In this document: positions 1 to 9,796 of the stretch, piece by piece
Position numbering within the stretch: the stretch's first letter is position 1
Layout: every line of letters begins with the position of its first letter
From: Tragulus kanchil
Taxonomy: Eukaryota > Chordata > Mammalia > Artiodactyla > Tragulidae
Direction: 5' to 3'
Assembly (NCBI GenBank): GCA_022376925.1
Contig: JAIOJX010000005.1
Location: forward strand, 91,981,001 to 92,045,000
DNA: 64,000 nt
Translations under genes and position numbers: made by a program
The notes under the pieces: generated by a model
The model's input: the letters and a program-made list of their open reading frames with translations, nothing else
What the model was told of the DNA's origin: nothing
The model's database searches: none

Positions 1-1238
1 GTTCAAAGGGTCTCTGATCTCTGCTGTTCCATACAACATTCAGTAAAGATTAAAACCATGATCCCCTGGATCCTTGAAAATAATGTTTCAGCAGTTGGCT
101 TTAAATCAAAAAAAACTCTACTAGTCTACAAATAGAATTTTCAGTAAACAGTGTTACTAGCCTATTGTGTACAAATAACTGTGTTAGGTGCTAGGAGGAA
201 GGGTGGGCAGAGACACAAAGGAAAATAGTCACAGCTGCTGCCTTTCAGAAGCTTATCATTTACTGAAATCGATGCCATGCTATGGTGTGCTTTTTGTCAA
301 GACCAGTTTTTTTAAACAGTATCCTTCACACAGTGAAGGACAAAGAACTCTTCTTGCCTTCAAGGAGCTTCTAGTTCGGTCCCTGATTAACTCAACAGTC
401 TACACTGCACTGGGTGCTGTGGACACGATTATGAGAAAGATTTACAAGATCTCTCCTTTAGGGAGCTCAAGGGAAACAGGATAACCTAAATCTCCTACTT
501 AGTTTTGCTGTGGCAGTTCTGAACCTTCTCCACGCCTTTTCTTGCAGTCCTAGTGCCATTTTGGAAAATCACACCTGATCAGAACATAGCTCCCCTGCTT
601 TAAACTCTCCGGTGGTTTCCCCTGGTGTGTATTCAGACTAATGCAAAGAAGGTCCTGCATCATCGGGCTCTTGGCAATTTTCGTTTGAAAGGTCTTTAAA
701 TGGCACAATGGCAGGTGCTTGTAATCTAATTCAACCTGGATAGATTACAGTTGTTGGAATAAGTAGGCTGAAGTGCAATCACCAAGCTGACCTTAAATAC
801 CCATAGATATTCAATGATCATCTTTACCCCACAAATCCAGTGGGGATGTGGTAAAGATCCAGAACTGAAGCCATAGAGAAGTAGATCAAAGGCAGTGCAA
901 TAATCTAGCACAAATGATTCAACTTTCATTGCTCCAAGGTAAGCCCTCTAGTGTCAGTGAAATAGATATATGGATGAGAGAATACTTAAGAAATGAGAAA
1001 ACATGTTATCTTGAAAGGATAATAGTGGCAAGGATTTTTATCACCTTGTCAGACTTTTGGAGCACTCTCTGAACAGTTACTTGAGATGTTCTTGGATCCT
1101 CTCAGGCTGCTTTTAAAGACTGTGGGTGGAATTTGACTCTTTGTCTGAGAGATGTTCTAAACCATAAATGTGGTTCAAAGGGTCTCTGATCTCTGCTGTC
1201 ATCCATACAACATTCATCAGTAAAGATTAAAAACCATG
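1..1238. repeat. Duplication D0, left copy cut by window edge
   Basis: Bases 1-60 reappear at 1173-1238. The window copy is degraded toward its right end: it lacks a few bases of the later copy around 'ctgtcatcc' and 'catcag'. This fits the last 60 bases of a left copy lying mostly outside the window, joined at about 61 to a right copy running 61-1238. The period would be about 1172, like the other duplications here. Confidence 0.7.
61..1117. other. Non-coding stretch with possible L2-like fragments
   Basis: No gene is visible; the ORF at 188-484 has no recognisable domain. Bases 180-300 ('gtgttaggtgctagg', 'gaagcttatcattta') and 590-660 (a 'ctctccggtggtttcccc' type phrase followed by 'ggtcctgcatcatc') resemble the 3' region of old L2 LINEs. 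This is a weak assignment from memory of the consensus. Confidence 0.35.
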
Positions 1239-3263
1239 ATAAACAAACCAAGGCTGTGGACATAATTCCAATACTGAATTCAGTTCTCTTTGTTAATAAG
1301 AAGGGAAAACCAGATTATCAGGTTAGTAAATGAAGCAAGCAGTCCCTGAAAGGTTTAGTATCTGAAACTCAGTTTTCTGAGCTATAGCACTTTTAGTACT
1401 TATTTCACAGGGCGATCATAAGGATTAAATGAAATAATGTATGTGAAGCACTAAGTACAGTGCTTGAAATTTGATAGACAATCCGGTTGATTCTCACATA
1501 GTGCCCATAACACTGAATTTTCTTATTGGGGCACTCCTATGTGTTATTTCTATGCTCCTTTTATCCCTCATGAAAAGCACTCTTCTGGGTTTTCAGAGCC
1601 TGTGTAAAAATATAGGATATTCAGCCCAGAAAGAATTTGGAGGAAACTTTAATTTAAGGAATATGCTAAGACCTGAAGTCTTATCCAAGATCCTACAGCT
1701 AATTAGTGGCAAAACTAGGTCTTAACTCAAGTCTCCTGTCTCTAGTCCAGTGACTTTACAGTGTTGCTATTATCTGCTTCATTATTATTATCTTAAGTTA
1801 TGAGAGGCACCCTAAATCAATACATGAGTATGTATTTACTGAGCACCTACCTAAATGAACCTAGAACTGCTTAAAAAAAAAAAAAAAAAACTTTGAAAAG
1901 TATTAAATAAGTATAAGATGTGTTCTTTACAATTAAATTATTATAATTTATTCCATGAATGAATCAAATTCCTTCTCGTTGCAGATATCTTTCCTCATTA
2001 ATTGTATACTAATTTTGAATTCTTCTTTTTATGTTTCTATCTTCAACTATGAGAATATGAAAAAGCAGTTGTATACATGAATTCTTGCTAAGCAATTTAT
2101 GGCTGATTATTGCTATGCAGAAAACTCCACTATTAGATCAGGCCACATTCACACATCATCCAATTAGATCTCCCATAATCAGGTTTTGGCTTTTAAGAGA
2201 CTGTGGGTGGAATTTGACTCTTTGTCTGAGAGATGTTCTAAACCATAAATGTGGTTCAAAGGGTCTCTGATCTCTGCTGTCATCCATACAACATTCATCA
2301 GTAAAGATTAAAAACCATGATAAACAAACCAAGGCTGTGGACATAATTCCAATACTGAATTCAGTTCTCTTTGTTAATAAGAAGGGAAAACCAGATTATC
2401 AGGTTAGTAAATGAAGCAAGCAGTCCCTGAAAGGTTTAGTATCTGAAACTCAGTTTTCTGAGCTATAGCACTTTTAGTACTTATTTCACAGGGCGATCAT
2501 AAGGATTAAATGAAATAATGTATGTGAAGCACTAAGTACAGTGCTTGAAATTTGATAGACAATCCGGTTGATTCTCACATAGTGCCCATAACACTGAATT
2601 TTCTTATTGGGGCACTCCTATGTGTTATTTCTATGCTCCTTTTATCCCTCATGAAAAGCACTCTTCTGGGTTTTCAGAGCCTGTGTAAAAATATAGGATA
2701 TTCAGCCCAGAAAGAATTTGGAGGAAACTTTAATTTAAGGAATATGCTAAGACCTGAAGTCTTATCCAAGATCCTACAGCTAATTAGTGGCAAAACTAGG
2801 TCTTAACTCAAGTCTCCTGTCTCTAGTCCAGTGACTTTACAGTGTTGCTATTATCTGCTTCATTATTATTATCTTAAGTTATGAGAGGCACCCTAAATCA
2901 ATACATGAGTATGTATTTACTGAGCACCTACCTAAATGAACCTAGAACTGCTTAAAAAAAAAAAAAAAAAACTTTGAAAAGTATTAAATAAGTATAAGAT
3001 GTGTTCTTTACAATTAAATTATTATAATTTATTCCATGAATGAATCAAATTCCTTCTCGTTGCAGATATCTTTCCTCATTAATTGTATACTAATTTTGAA
3101 TTCTTCTTTTTATGTTTCTATCTTCAACTATGAGAATATGAAAAAGCAGTTGTATACATGAATTCTTGCTAAGCAATTTATGGCTGATTATTGCTATGCA
3201 GAAAACTCCACTATTAGAGTCAGGCACACATTCACACATCATCCAATTAGATCTCCCATAATC
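1118..3263. repeat. Tandem duplication D1 (period about 1081)
   Basis: Copies lie at 1118-2180 and 2199-3263, separated by an 18-base linker. The interior looks identical, including an A-tract near 1875 and 2955 and an 84-codon chance ORF at 1471 and 2552. Differences sit at the join: the left copy ends with 'tattagatcaggcc' where the right copy has 'tattagagtcaggcac', and the start of the right copy differs in 'ttttaagagactg'. Confidence 0.95.
1365..1469 (+). mobile_element. MIR SINE fragment
   Basis: The order 'ctcagttttctgagc', 'cacagggcgatcataagg', 'attaaatgaaataatgtatg' and 'gcactaagtacagtgc' follows the 3' half of the mammalian MIR consensus in sense orientation. It is an old, diverged copy. 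The same fragment appears in the second copy of D1 at 2446-2550. Confidence 0.75.
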
Positions 3264-3370
3264 CTATTTTATAGATGAAATTAAAAAGGCATGGAAATGT
3301 GAACTAACTTGCCCAAGTCCCTTTCAGATGCCAGAGCCCATGTTTACACCACACATTCCTTTGAACTGTT
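3225..3370 (-). mobile_element. MIR SINE fragment, antisense
   Basis: 'cctattttatagatgaaa', 'aacttgcccaagtccc' and 'gatgccagagcccatg' match, in order, the antisense MIR core (deduced from the 'gatgaggaaactgag' and 'acttgcccaaggtcac' consensus phrases). Its left edge enters D1. Confidence 0.65.
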
Positions 3371-3928
3371 TTAACTTCAATACTAATCCCTAGAAGCAAA
3401 ATAAATTTTAAAAAAAGGACAGTACACAAGTATGATGCATATAAATTGCTTAATTAGTAGAAAAATTATTCCACAAACATTCGTTAGGTTCCAGTTATTT
3501 CCCAGGCTACATCTTAAGAGGGTAAAGTTAGCCTCACAGCAAAAGCCACATGTGGCATTTCCTTCATTCTGCCCATACACTCACCAAGGCAGCTCCTGTC
3601 CCAGGGTCTTGCCTTTGTTTGTGAACTAATCCTCCCTACCACAGGGGCTCACATATTCTTCTTTCTCTGTTTCATTTTCTGATGATCAATTGTACTGCTT
3701 GGGCCACTGTGTCCTTGACTTGTTTAGGTTCTAGAAGTTCAAAGGGAAAAAGTTTAATTCACCCTGATCTGTGATATTAAGCTGGTTACAAAGCCATGTG
3801 GCCTAGGGCCCTGGATATCCTACAAAGGTGTAAACGAAGGTCATTTGTGAAAGACATGCCTAACAGCCCAAACTCAAAAGAATGGACTTGGAGATAGGGA
3901 AGGTGCAGAGGGAAGCGAGGCTTTTATG
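3371..3928. other. Unassigned non-coding sequence
   Basis: No repeat family or gene was recognised. The two overlapping ORFs (3383-3580 minus and 3432-3629 plus) have no domain and look like chance. Confidence 0.6.
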
Positions 3929-6200
3929 ATGGTCTTGCATGATCCGAGATCCGTTGGCAGGCACACCCAGAGTCATTACACTGGGACTTATCCTTGGTTC
4001 TTACATTTTGGTTTCACAATAGAAAGAATCCAAGCAAAAATCCTAGGCATTCCGCCCTCTCTTTGTCCGGATTTTCCAGTTTTGTAACCCTTATGGCTAT
4101 CAGCTATTTGCATCAACAAGCTGTCGCTCAAAGCTAGCTATTCTTGAAAATGGCTGACTTTAAGTTTTTTAGTTCTTACACATTTATTTTTTAAAATGCC
4201 ATTATTATTTTTTTATTGGGGTATATTTGTTTTACAATGTTACATTAGCCTCAGGTGTACAGCAAAGTTATTGTAATATGTTTTTACAGTTTTCTTGTTT
4301 ACAGGTATACATAATCCCCCAACAGTCATAGGTATATCCCTGACCCCTCTCCCCAAGCCCCCCTCCCTTCTCCCCCTTCCCCCCACCCCAGGGTGAGGTT
4401 TAGTCCCCACACGTAGGTTCCCTTAGTCTTACAGCTTAATCACCGTGGTAATCTCTATTGCATAGTGCAAGTTTCCTTGTTGTTCTTTCCATACCTCTTT
4501 CCTGATCTTCCCTCCCCTCAATGACCATAGGTCTGTTCTCTAAGTCTGTTTCTCCACTGTCGTTCAGTGTGTGCATTTATCGGTGCCGTCTTACTAGATT
4601 CCATATATATGTGTTAGTATACTGTATTTGTCCTTTTCTTTTTGACTTACTTCACTTTGTATAATGGGTTCTAGATTCATCCACCTCATTAGGGCTGATT
4701 CTCTGCATTTCGTTTCATGGCTGAGAAGTATTCCATTGTGTATATGTAACAGAGTTTCTATATCCATTCATTCATCGATGGACATCTAGGTTGCTTCCAC
4801 ATTCTAGCTATTGTATAGAGTGCTGCAGTGAACATTGGGGCACAGATATACCTTTGAATTTTGATTTCATTGAGATATAAGCCTAATAGTTGGTTGCTGG
4901 GTCGTGTGGTGCTTCTATTTCTAGTTTTTTAAGGAATCTCCATACTGTCTTCCATAGTAGTTGTATCAGTTTACATTCCCACCAACAATGCAGGAGTGTT
5001 CCCTTTCCTCCGCACCCTCTCCAGCCTTTATTATCTGTAGATTTTTTTAATGGCAGCCATTCCTTTACTTTCCATGGTCTTGTATGATCCGAGATCCGTT
5101 GGCAGGCACACCCAGAGTCATTACACTGGGACTTATCCTTGGTTCTTACATTTTGGTTTCACAATAGAAAGAATCCAAGCAAAAATCCTAGGCATTCCGC
5201 CCTCTCTTTGTCCGGATTTTCCAGTTTTGTAACCCTTATGGCTATCAGCTATTTGCATCAACAAGCTGTCGCTCAAAGCTAGCTATTCTTGAAAATGGCT
5301 GACTTTAAGTTTTTTAGTTCTTACACATTTATTTTTTAAAATGCCATTATTATTTTTTTATTGGGGTATATTTGTTTTACAATGTTACATTAGCCTCAGG
5401 TGTACAGCAAAGTTATTGTAATATGTTTTTACAGTTTTCTTGTTTACAGGTATACATAATCCCCCAACAGTCATAGGTATATCCCTGACCCCTCTCCCCA
5501 AGCCCTCCTTCTCCCCTTCCCCACCCCAGGGTGAGGTTTAGTCCCCACACGTAGGTTCCCTTAGTCTTACAGCTTAATCACCGTGGTAATCTCTATTGCA
5601 TAGTGCAAGTTTCCTTGTTGTTCTTTCCATACCTCTTTCCTGATCTTCCCTCCCCTCAATGACCATAGGTCTGTTCTCTAAGTCTGTTTCTCCACTGTCG
5701 TTCAGTGTGTGCATTTATCGGTGCCGTCTTACTAGATTCCATATATATGTGTTAGTATACTGTATTTGTCCTTTTCTTTTTGACTTACTTCACTTTGTAT
5801 AATGGGTTCTAGATTCATCCACCTCATTAGGGCTGATTCTCTGCATTTCGTTTCATGGCTGAGAAGTATTCCATTGTGTATATGTAACAGAGTTTCTATA
5901 TCCATTCATTCATCGATGGACATCTAGGTTGCTTCCACATTCTAGCTATTGTATAGAGTGCTGCAGTGAACATTGGGGCACAGATATACCTTTGAATTTT
6001 GATTTCATTGAGATATAAGCCTAATAGTTGGTTGCTGGGTCGTGTGGTGCTTCTATTTCTAGTTTTTTAAGGAATCTCCATACTGTCTTCCATAGTAGTT
6101 GTATCAGTTTACATTCCCACCAACAATGCAGGAGTGTTCCCTTTCCTCCGCACCCTCTCCAGCCTTTATTATCTGTAGATTTTTTTAATGGCAGCCATTC
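3929..6200. repeat. Tandem duplication D2 (period 1138-1145)
   Basis: Copies lie at 3929-5062 and 5074-6200, with an 11-base linker. The period falls from 1145 to 1138 because a C/T-rich tract near 4360 is 7 bases shorter in the right copy (near 5510), in the first half of that copy. The sequence duplicated is mostly the 3' end of an antisense L1. Confidence 0.95.
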
Positions 6201-6309
6201 TGACTGGTATGACATGATATCTCATTGTAGTTTTGATTTGCATTTCTCTAATAATAACTGACTTTGACCATCTTTTTATGTGCTTTTTGGCCATCTTTAT
6301 GTCTTCTTT
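4192..6309 (-). mobile_element. Old LINE-1, 3' part, antisense (duplicated by D2)
   Basis: Read on the minus strand this is an L1 ORF2 C-terminus followed by a 3'UTR. The 3'UTR shows 'gtacagcaaagttattg' and a C-rich block typical of ruminant L1 tails. The minus-strand ORF 6021-6215 retains a [18 protein letters not shown] segment, the cysteine-rich C-terminal motif of L1 ORF2p, but the reading frame is broken elsewhere. The element is interrupted at 6310 by a younger L1 and resumes at 7460. Its boundary with flanking DNA at about 4192 is approximate. Confidence 0.85.
6296..6309. repeat. TSD of the younger L1, left copy
   Basis: 'tttatgtcttcttt' here matches 7460-7473 exactly. Both copies are old-L1 sequence, and joining across the insertion restores a continuous ORF2-derived phrase ('...ggccatctttatgtcttctttggagaaatg'). 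Confidence 0.85.
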
Positions 6310-7459
6310 TTTATTCCCCCTGTCTTTATTTATTCTTTTTTTATTCTTTATTTTAAAGGTTTTACAGAGTTTTGTTGTTCACAGACATATATGTTCCCAA
6401 ATCAGTCATATGCATATCCATGGTCCCCACCCCCCCGGTTCCCCCCATCCCACCCCTCCAGACCTTTGCCCCAAGCCATTGTAAGCACTCCTATTCCCTT
6501 AGCACAATGACACTAGCTATCTTTTCCACACATGACAGTATAGGTTTCCATGTTACTCCCTCCATGCTTCCCCCTCCCTATTTCTTCGCCACGATGTCCC
6601 TATGTCTATGCTCTGTCTGTTTTTCCATGAATTCCCTGCGTGTGTTATCAAGAGCATCCTACTAGATTCCATATATGTGTGTGAGTATACTGTATTTGTC
6701 TTTCTCTTTTTGACTTACTTCACTTTTGATGATAGGTTCTAGAGCCAGCCACTTCATTAGGACTGAGTCTTCTGCATTTCTTTTAACAGCTGAGTAGTAT
6801 TCCATTGTATATATGTACCAGAGTTTTTTTATCCATTTGTTCGTCGATGGACATCTAGGTTGCTTCCATGTTCTGGCTATTGTATAGAGAGCTGCAATGA
6901 ACATTGGGGTACAGGTGCTTCTTTCAGTTTTGATTTCATCAGGATATAAGCCTAAGAGTGGGATTGCTGGGTCATAGGGTACTTCTAGTTTTAGTTTTTT
7001 AGGGAATCTCCGTATTGTCTTCCATAGAGGCTGTACCAATTGACATTCCCACCAGCAATGCAAGAGGGTTCCGCTTTCTCCGCACCCTCTCCAGCATTTA
7101 TTGACTGTTGATTCATGGATGATGGCCATTCTGACGGGTGTGAGGTGGTATCTCATTGTAGTTTTAATTTGCATTTCTCTAATAATAAGCGAGGTTGAGC
7201 ATCGTTTCATGTGCTTTGGGGCCATCTGTATGTCCTCTTTGGAGAGGCGTCTCTTTAGGTCTTTTTCCCATTTTTTGATTGGGTTGTTCGTTTTCCCTGT
7301 GCTGAGTTGTCTGAGTTGCTTGTAGATTTTGGAGATGAATTCTTTGTCTGTTGTTTCATTTGCTATGATTTTCTCCCACTCTGTGGGGTGTCTGTTGAGC
7401 TTTTTTGTAATTTCTTTTGCTGTACAAAAGCTTTTAAGTTTCATGAGGTTCCACATGTT
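6310..7459 (-). mobile_element. Younger LINE-1, 5'-truncated, antisense, nested in older L1
   Basis: The insertion is about 1150 bp. T-rich sequence at the left edge is the reverse complement of the A-tail. Next come the L1 3' end ('gttttacagagttttgttg'), a C-rich 3'UTR block at 6425-6460 and the last 264 codons of ORF2, which run off the 5' truncation point at about 7456. The 14-bp TSDs flank it exactly. The ORF2 remnant is unbroken, so it is clearly younger than its host L1. Confidence 0.9.
6662..7456 (-). pseudogene. L1 ORF2p C-terminal fragment, 264 codons
   Basis: In the L1 family ORF2p is the endonuclease/reverse transcriptase that copies L1 RNA at a nicked target. Only the C-terminal fifth is present. 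The cysteine-rich [18 protein letters not shown] motif lies near residues 122-139, and the conserved tail runs [15 protein letters not shown], then [10 protein letters not shown], then ILTHIYGI and a stop. There is no internal stop. The endonuclease and RT domains are missing because of 5' truncation, so this cannot act. The first Met is simply the first in the truncated frame. Confidence 0.9.
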
Positions 7460-7590
7460 TTTATGTCTTCTTTGGAGAAATGTCTCTTTAGGTCTTTTTC
7501 CTATTTTTTTATTGGTTGGTTTGTTTTTTTGTATTGAGTTGCCTAAGTTGTTTGTATATTTTGGAAATTAATTCTTTGTTGGTTGTTTCA
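7460..7590 (-). mobile_element. Older LINE-1 resumes after the nested insertion
   Basis: 'atgtcttctttggagaaatg' followed by 'ttggttgtttca' is antisense ORF2 sequence homologous to, but more diverged than, 7228-7370 of the younger L1. It begins with the right TSD copy (7460-7473). The same stretch occurs at 8585-8715 through D3 and then continues into 8716-8850. Confidence 0.85.
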
Positions 7591-7786
7591 TTGCCCCAAG
7601 CCATTGTAAGCACTCCTATTCCCTTAGCACAATGACACTAGCTATCTTTTCCACACATGACAGTATAGGTTTCCATGTTACTCCCTCCATGCTTCCCCTT
7701 CCCTATTTCTTCGCCACGATGTCCCTATGTCTATGCTCTGTCTGTTTTTCCATGAATTCCCTGCGTGTGTTATCAAGAGCATCCTA

Positions 7787-8581
7787 CTAGATTCCATATA
7801 TGTGTGTGAGTATACTGTATTTGTCTTTCTCTTTTTGACTTACTTCACTTTTGATGATAGGTTCTAGAGCCAGCCACTTCATTAGGACTGAGTCTTCTGC
7901 ATTTCTTTTAACAGCTGAGTAGTATTCCATTGTATATATGTACCAGAGTTTTTTTATCCATTTGTTCGTCGATGGACATCTAGGTTGCTTCCATGTTCTG
8001 GCTATTGTATAGAGAGCTGCAATGAACATTGGGGTACAGGTGCTTCTTTCAGTTTTGATTTCATCAGGATATAAGCCTAAGAGTGGGATTGCTGGGTCAT
8101 AGGGTACTTCTAGTTTTAGTTTTTTAGGGAATCTCCGTATTGTCTTCCATAGAGGCTGTACCAATTGACATTCCCACCAGCAATGCAAGAGGGTTCCGCT
8201 TTCTCCGCACCCTCTCCAGCATTTATTGACTGTTGATTCATGGATGATGGCCATTCTGACGGGTGTGAGGTGGTATCTCATTGTAGTTTTAATTTGCATT
8301 TCTCTAATAATAAGCGAGGTTGAGCATCGTTTCATGTGCTTTGGGGCCATCTGTATGTCCTCTTTGGAGAGGCGTCTCTTTAGGTCTTTTTCCCATTTTT
8401 TGATTGGGTTGTTCGTTTTCCCTGTGCTGAGTTGTCTGAGTTGCTTGTAGATTTTGGAGATGAATTCTTTGTCTGTTGTTTCATTTGCTATGATTTTCTC
8501 CCACTCTGTGGGGTGTCTGTTGAGCTTTTTTGTAATTTCTTTTGCTGTACAAAAGCTTTTAAGTTTCATGAGGTTCCACAT
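7787..8581 (-). pseudogene. Second copy of the L1 ORF2p C-terminal fragment (within D3)
   Basis: The translation is identical, residue for residue, to the 264-codon remnant at 6662-7456, offset exactly 1125 bases. Independent L1 insertions would not share the same truncation point and identical sequence, so this is a copy of the same insertion. Confidence 0.9.
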
Positions 8582-8584
8582 GTT

Positions 8585-8850
8585 TTTATGTCTTCTTTGG
8601 AGAAATGTCTCTTTAGGTCTTTTTCCTATTTTTTTATTGGTTGGTTTGTTTTTTTGTATTGAGTTGCCTAAGTTGTTTGTATATTTTGGAAATTAATTCT
8701 TTGTTGGTTGTTTCATTTGCTATGATCTTCACCCATTCTGTGGGTGTCTGTTTACCTTGTTTGTAGTTTCCTTTGCTATGCAAAAGCTTTTAAATTTCAT
8801 TAAGTCCCATGTGTTTATTTTTGTTTTCATTTCCAATATTCTAAAGGGCA
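8585..8850 (-). mobile_element. Older LINE-1, remaining 5' side
   Basis: The sequence continues antisense ORF2 ('gctatgatcttcacccattc', 'gctatgcaaaagctttta', 'catgtgtttatttttg') until about 8850, where L1 similarity fades. The element is therefore itself 5'-truncated. Confidence 0.8.
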
Positions 8851-8902
8851 GGTCATAGAAGATCTTGCTTTATATAATGCCATTATTTTTTTTTAACTGA
8901 AA

Positions 8903-9155
8903 TTTTTTTTTTGGCCTCTAAGTCATCATTTATTTTTTATCCATCTTTATCCTTTGGCATGTGTGGGCCTCCCATCCCAGCCTCTCTCGTTGCAGAGCAC
9001 TGGCTCTGGGCACATGTGCTCCAGAGTACTGGCTCATAATTGGACACACCAGCCCAGCTGTTCCTCAGCAGGTGGGATCTTCCTGGGGCAGAGATCAAAC
9101 CAGCACCCCTTGCACTACAGGGCAGACTCTACCCACTGGACCACCAGGGAAACCT
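8903..9155 (-). mobile_element. CHR-derived SINE, antisense
   Basis: On the plus strand it shows a T-tract, 'catctttatcctttggc', 'gagcactggctctgggcac', 'aattggacacacc', a degraded 'gatcaaacc' B-box complement, and the tRNA-like head complement ('ccactggaccaccaggga'). Flanks 'attattttttttaact' and 'atttattttttaatct' may be a decayed TSD. The tRNA-related head would carry an internal pol III promoter; it is not a functional tRNA. Confidence 0.85.
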
Positions 9156-9783
9156 CACATTTATTTTTTAATCTTAGTTTAGACATGAGATCCACAGTCA
9201 AGACCATAGGACCTTTGAGTAGCTAATGCATTCAGTATCACCCTTCTTACTGAGCCAGGCCTGCAGCCTCCGGTCACTCACACTTGGAAGAGTTCTTGCC
9301 CAGGAACCTCCTCAGGCCTTCTTGCAATCCGACAGTGGTGGACCAGCCCCCAAGACCTTCATGTGTGCTCAATCCCAGGTTTGAAGAATGTGCAGGCTCT
9401 CAAGCCATTTATTCTGTCACACTTTCCTAGGTGATCCAAAAGAGAGCATGGCACCATTTCCACCAGCAAAAAGTTCACTTTTTTCCTCTGCTAAACCAGG
9501 CTTCCAGATCTCTCCTGGGTTTATCCACACATTAAACTCTTCCCCTATCTGGACATCTGAAACAAAGATTCTGAACAGTATAGCTGAGAAGTCACTCGCT
9601 CCACACCAAAACCCTTGGTTTTTTTGGAACTATTAATAATTAACCTTTGCTATGTGTCAGATAATAATGGTGCAATCTTTGCATGTATCACTTAAACCTC
9701 AAAAGGACATAATAGAGAAGATTTGGAAAGGAGGGTTCAGAAAGGTTAATTTCACTCAGGTGTTAGGTTATAGAACTGGCAAT
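9156..9783. other. Unassigned sequence between SINE and L1
   Basis: No gene or recognised repeat. The 82-codon ORF at 9388 lacks any domain. This is the pre-insertion left flank of the large L1. Confidence 0.6.
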
Positions 9784-9796
9784 AAGACCACATCTG
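9784..9796. repeat. TSD of the full-length L1, left copy
   Basis: 'aagaccacatctg' matches 20172-20184 exactly. The right copy recurs at 21259-21271 (D8) and at about 22360-22372 (D9) because the flank is itself duplicated. Confidence 0.9.

Larger units (their letters stand above)
6466..8717. repeat. Tandem duplication D3 (period 1125)
   Basis: Copies lie at 6466-7592 and 7591-8717 and abut with a 2-base overlap ('tt'). I see one substitution, in the 'cttcccc(c/t)tccc' tract (about 6573 versus 7698). Each copy carries the ORF2 C-terminal remnant plus 130 bp of the older L1. Without D3 the older L1 would run straight from 7592 into 8718. Confidence 0.96.
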
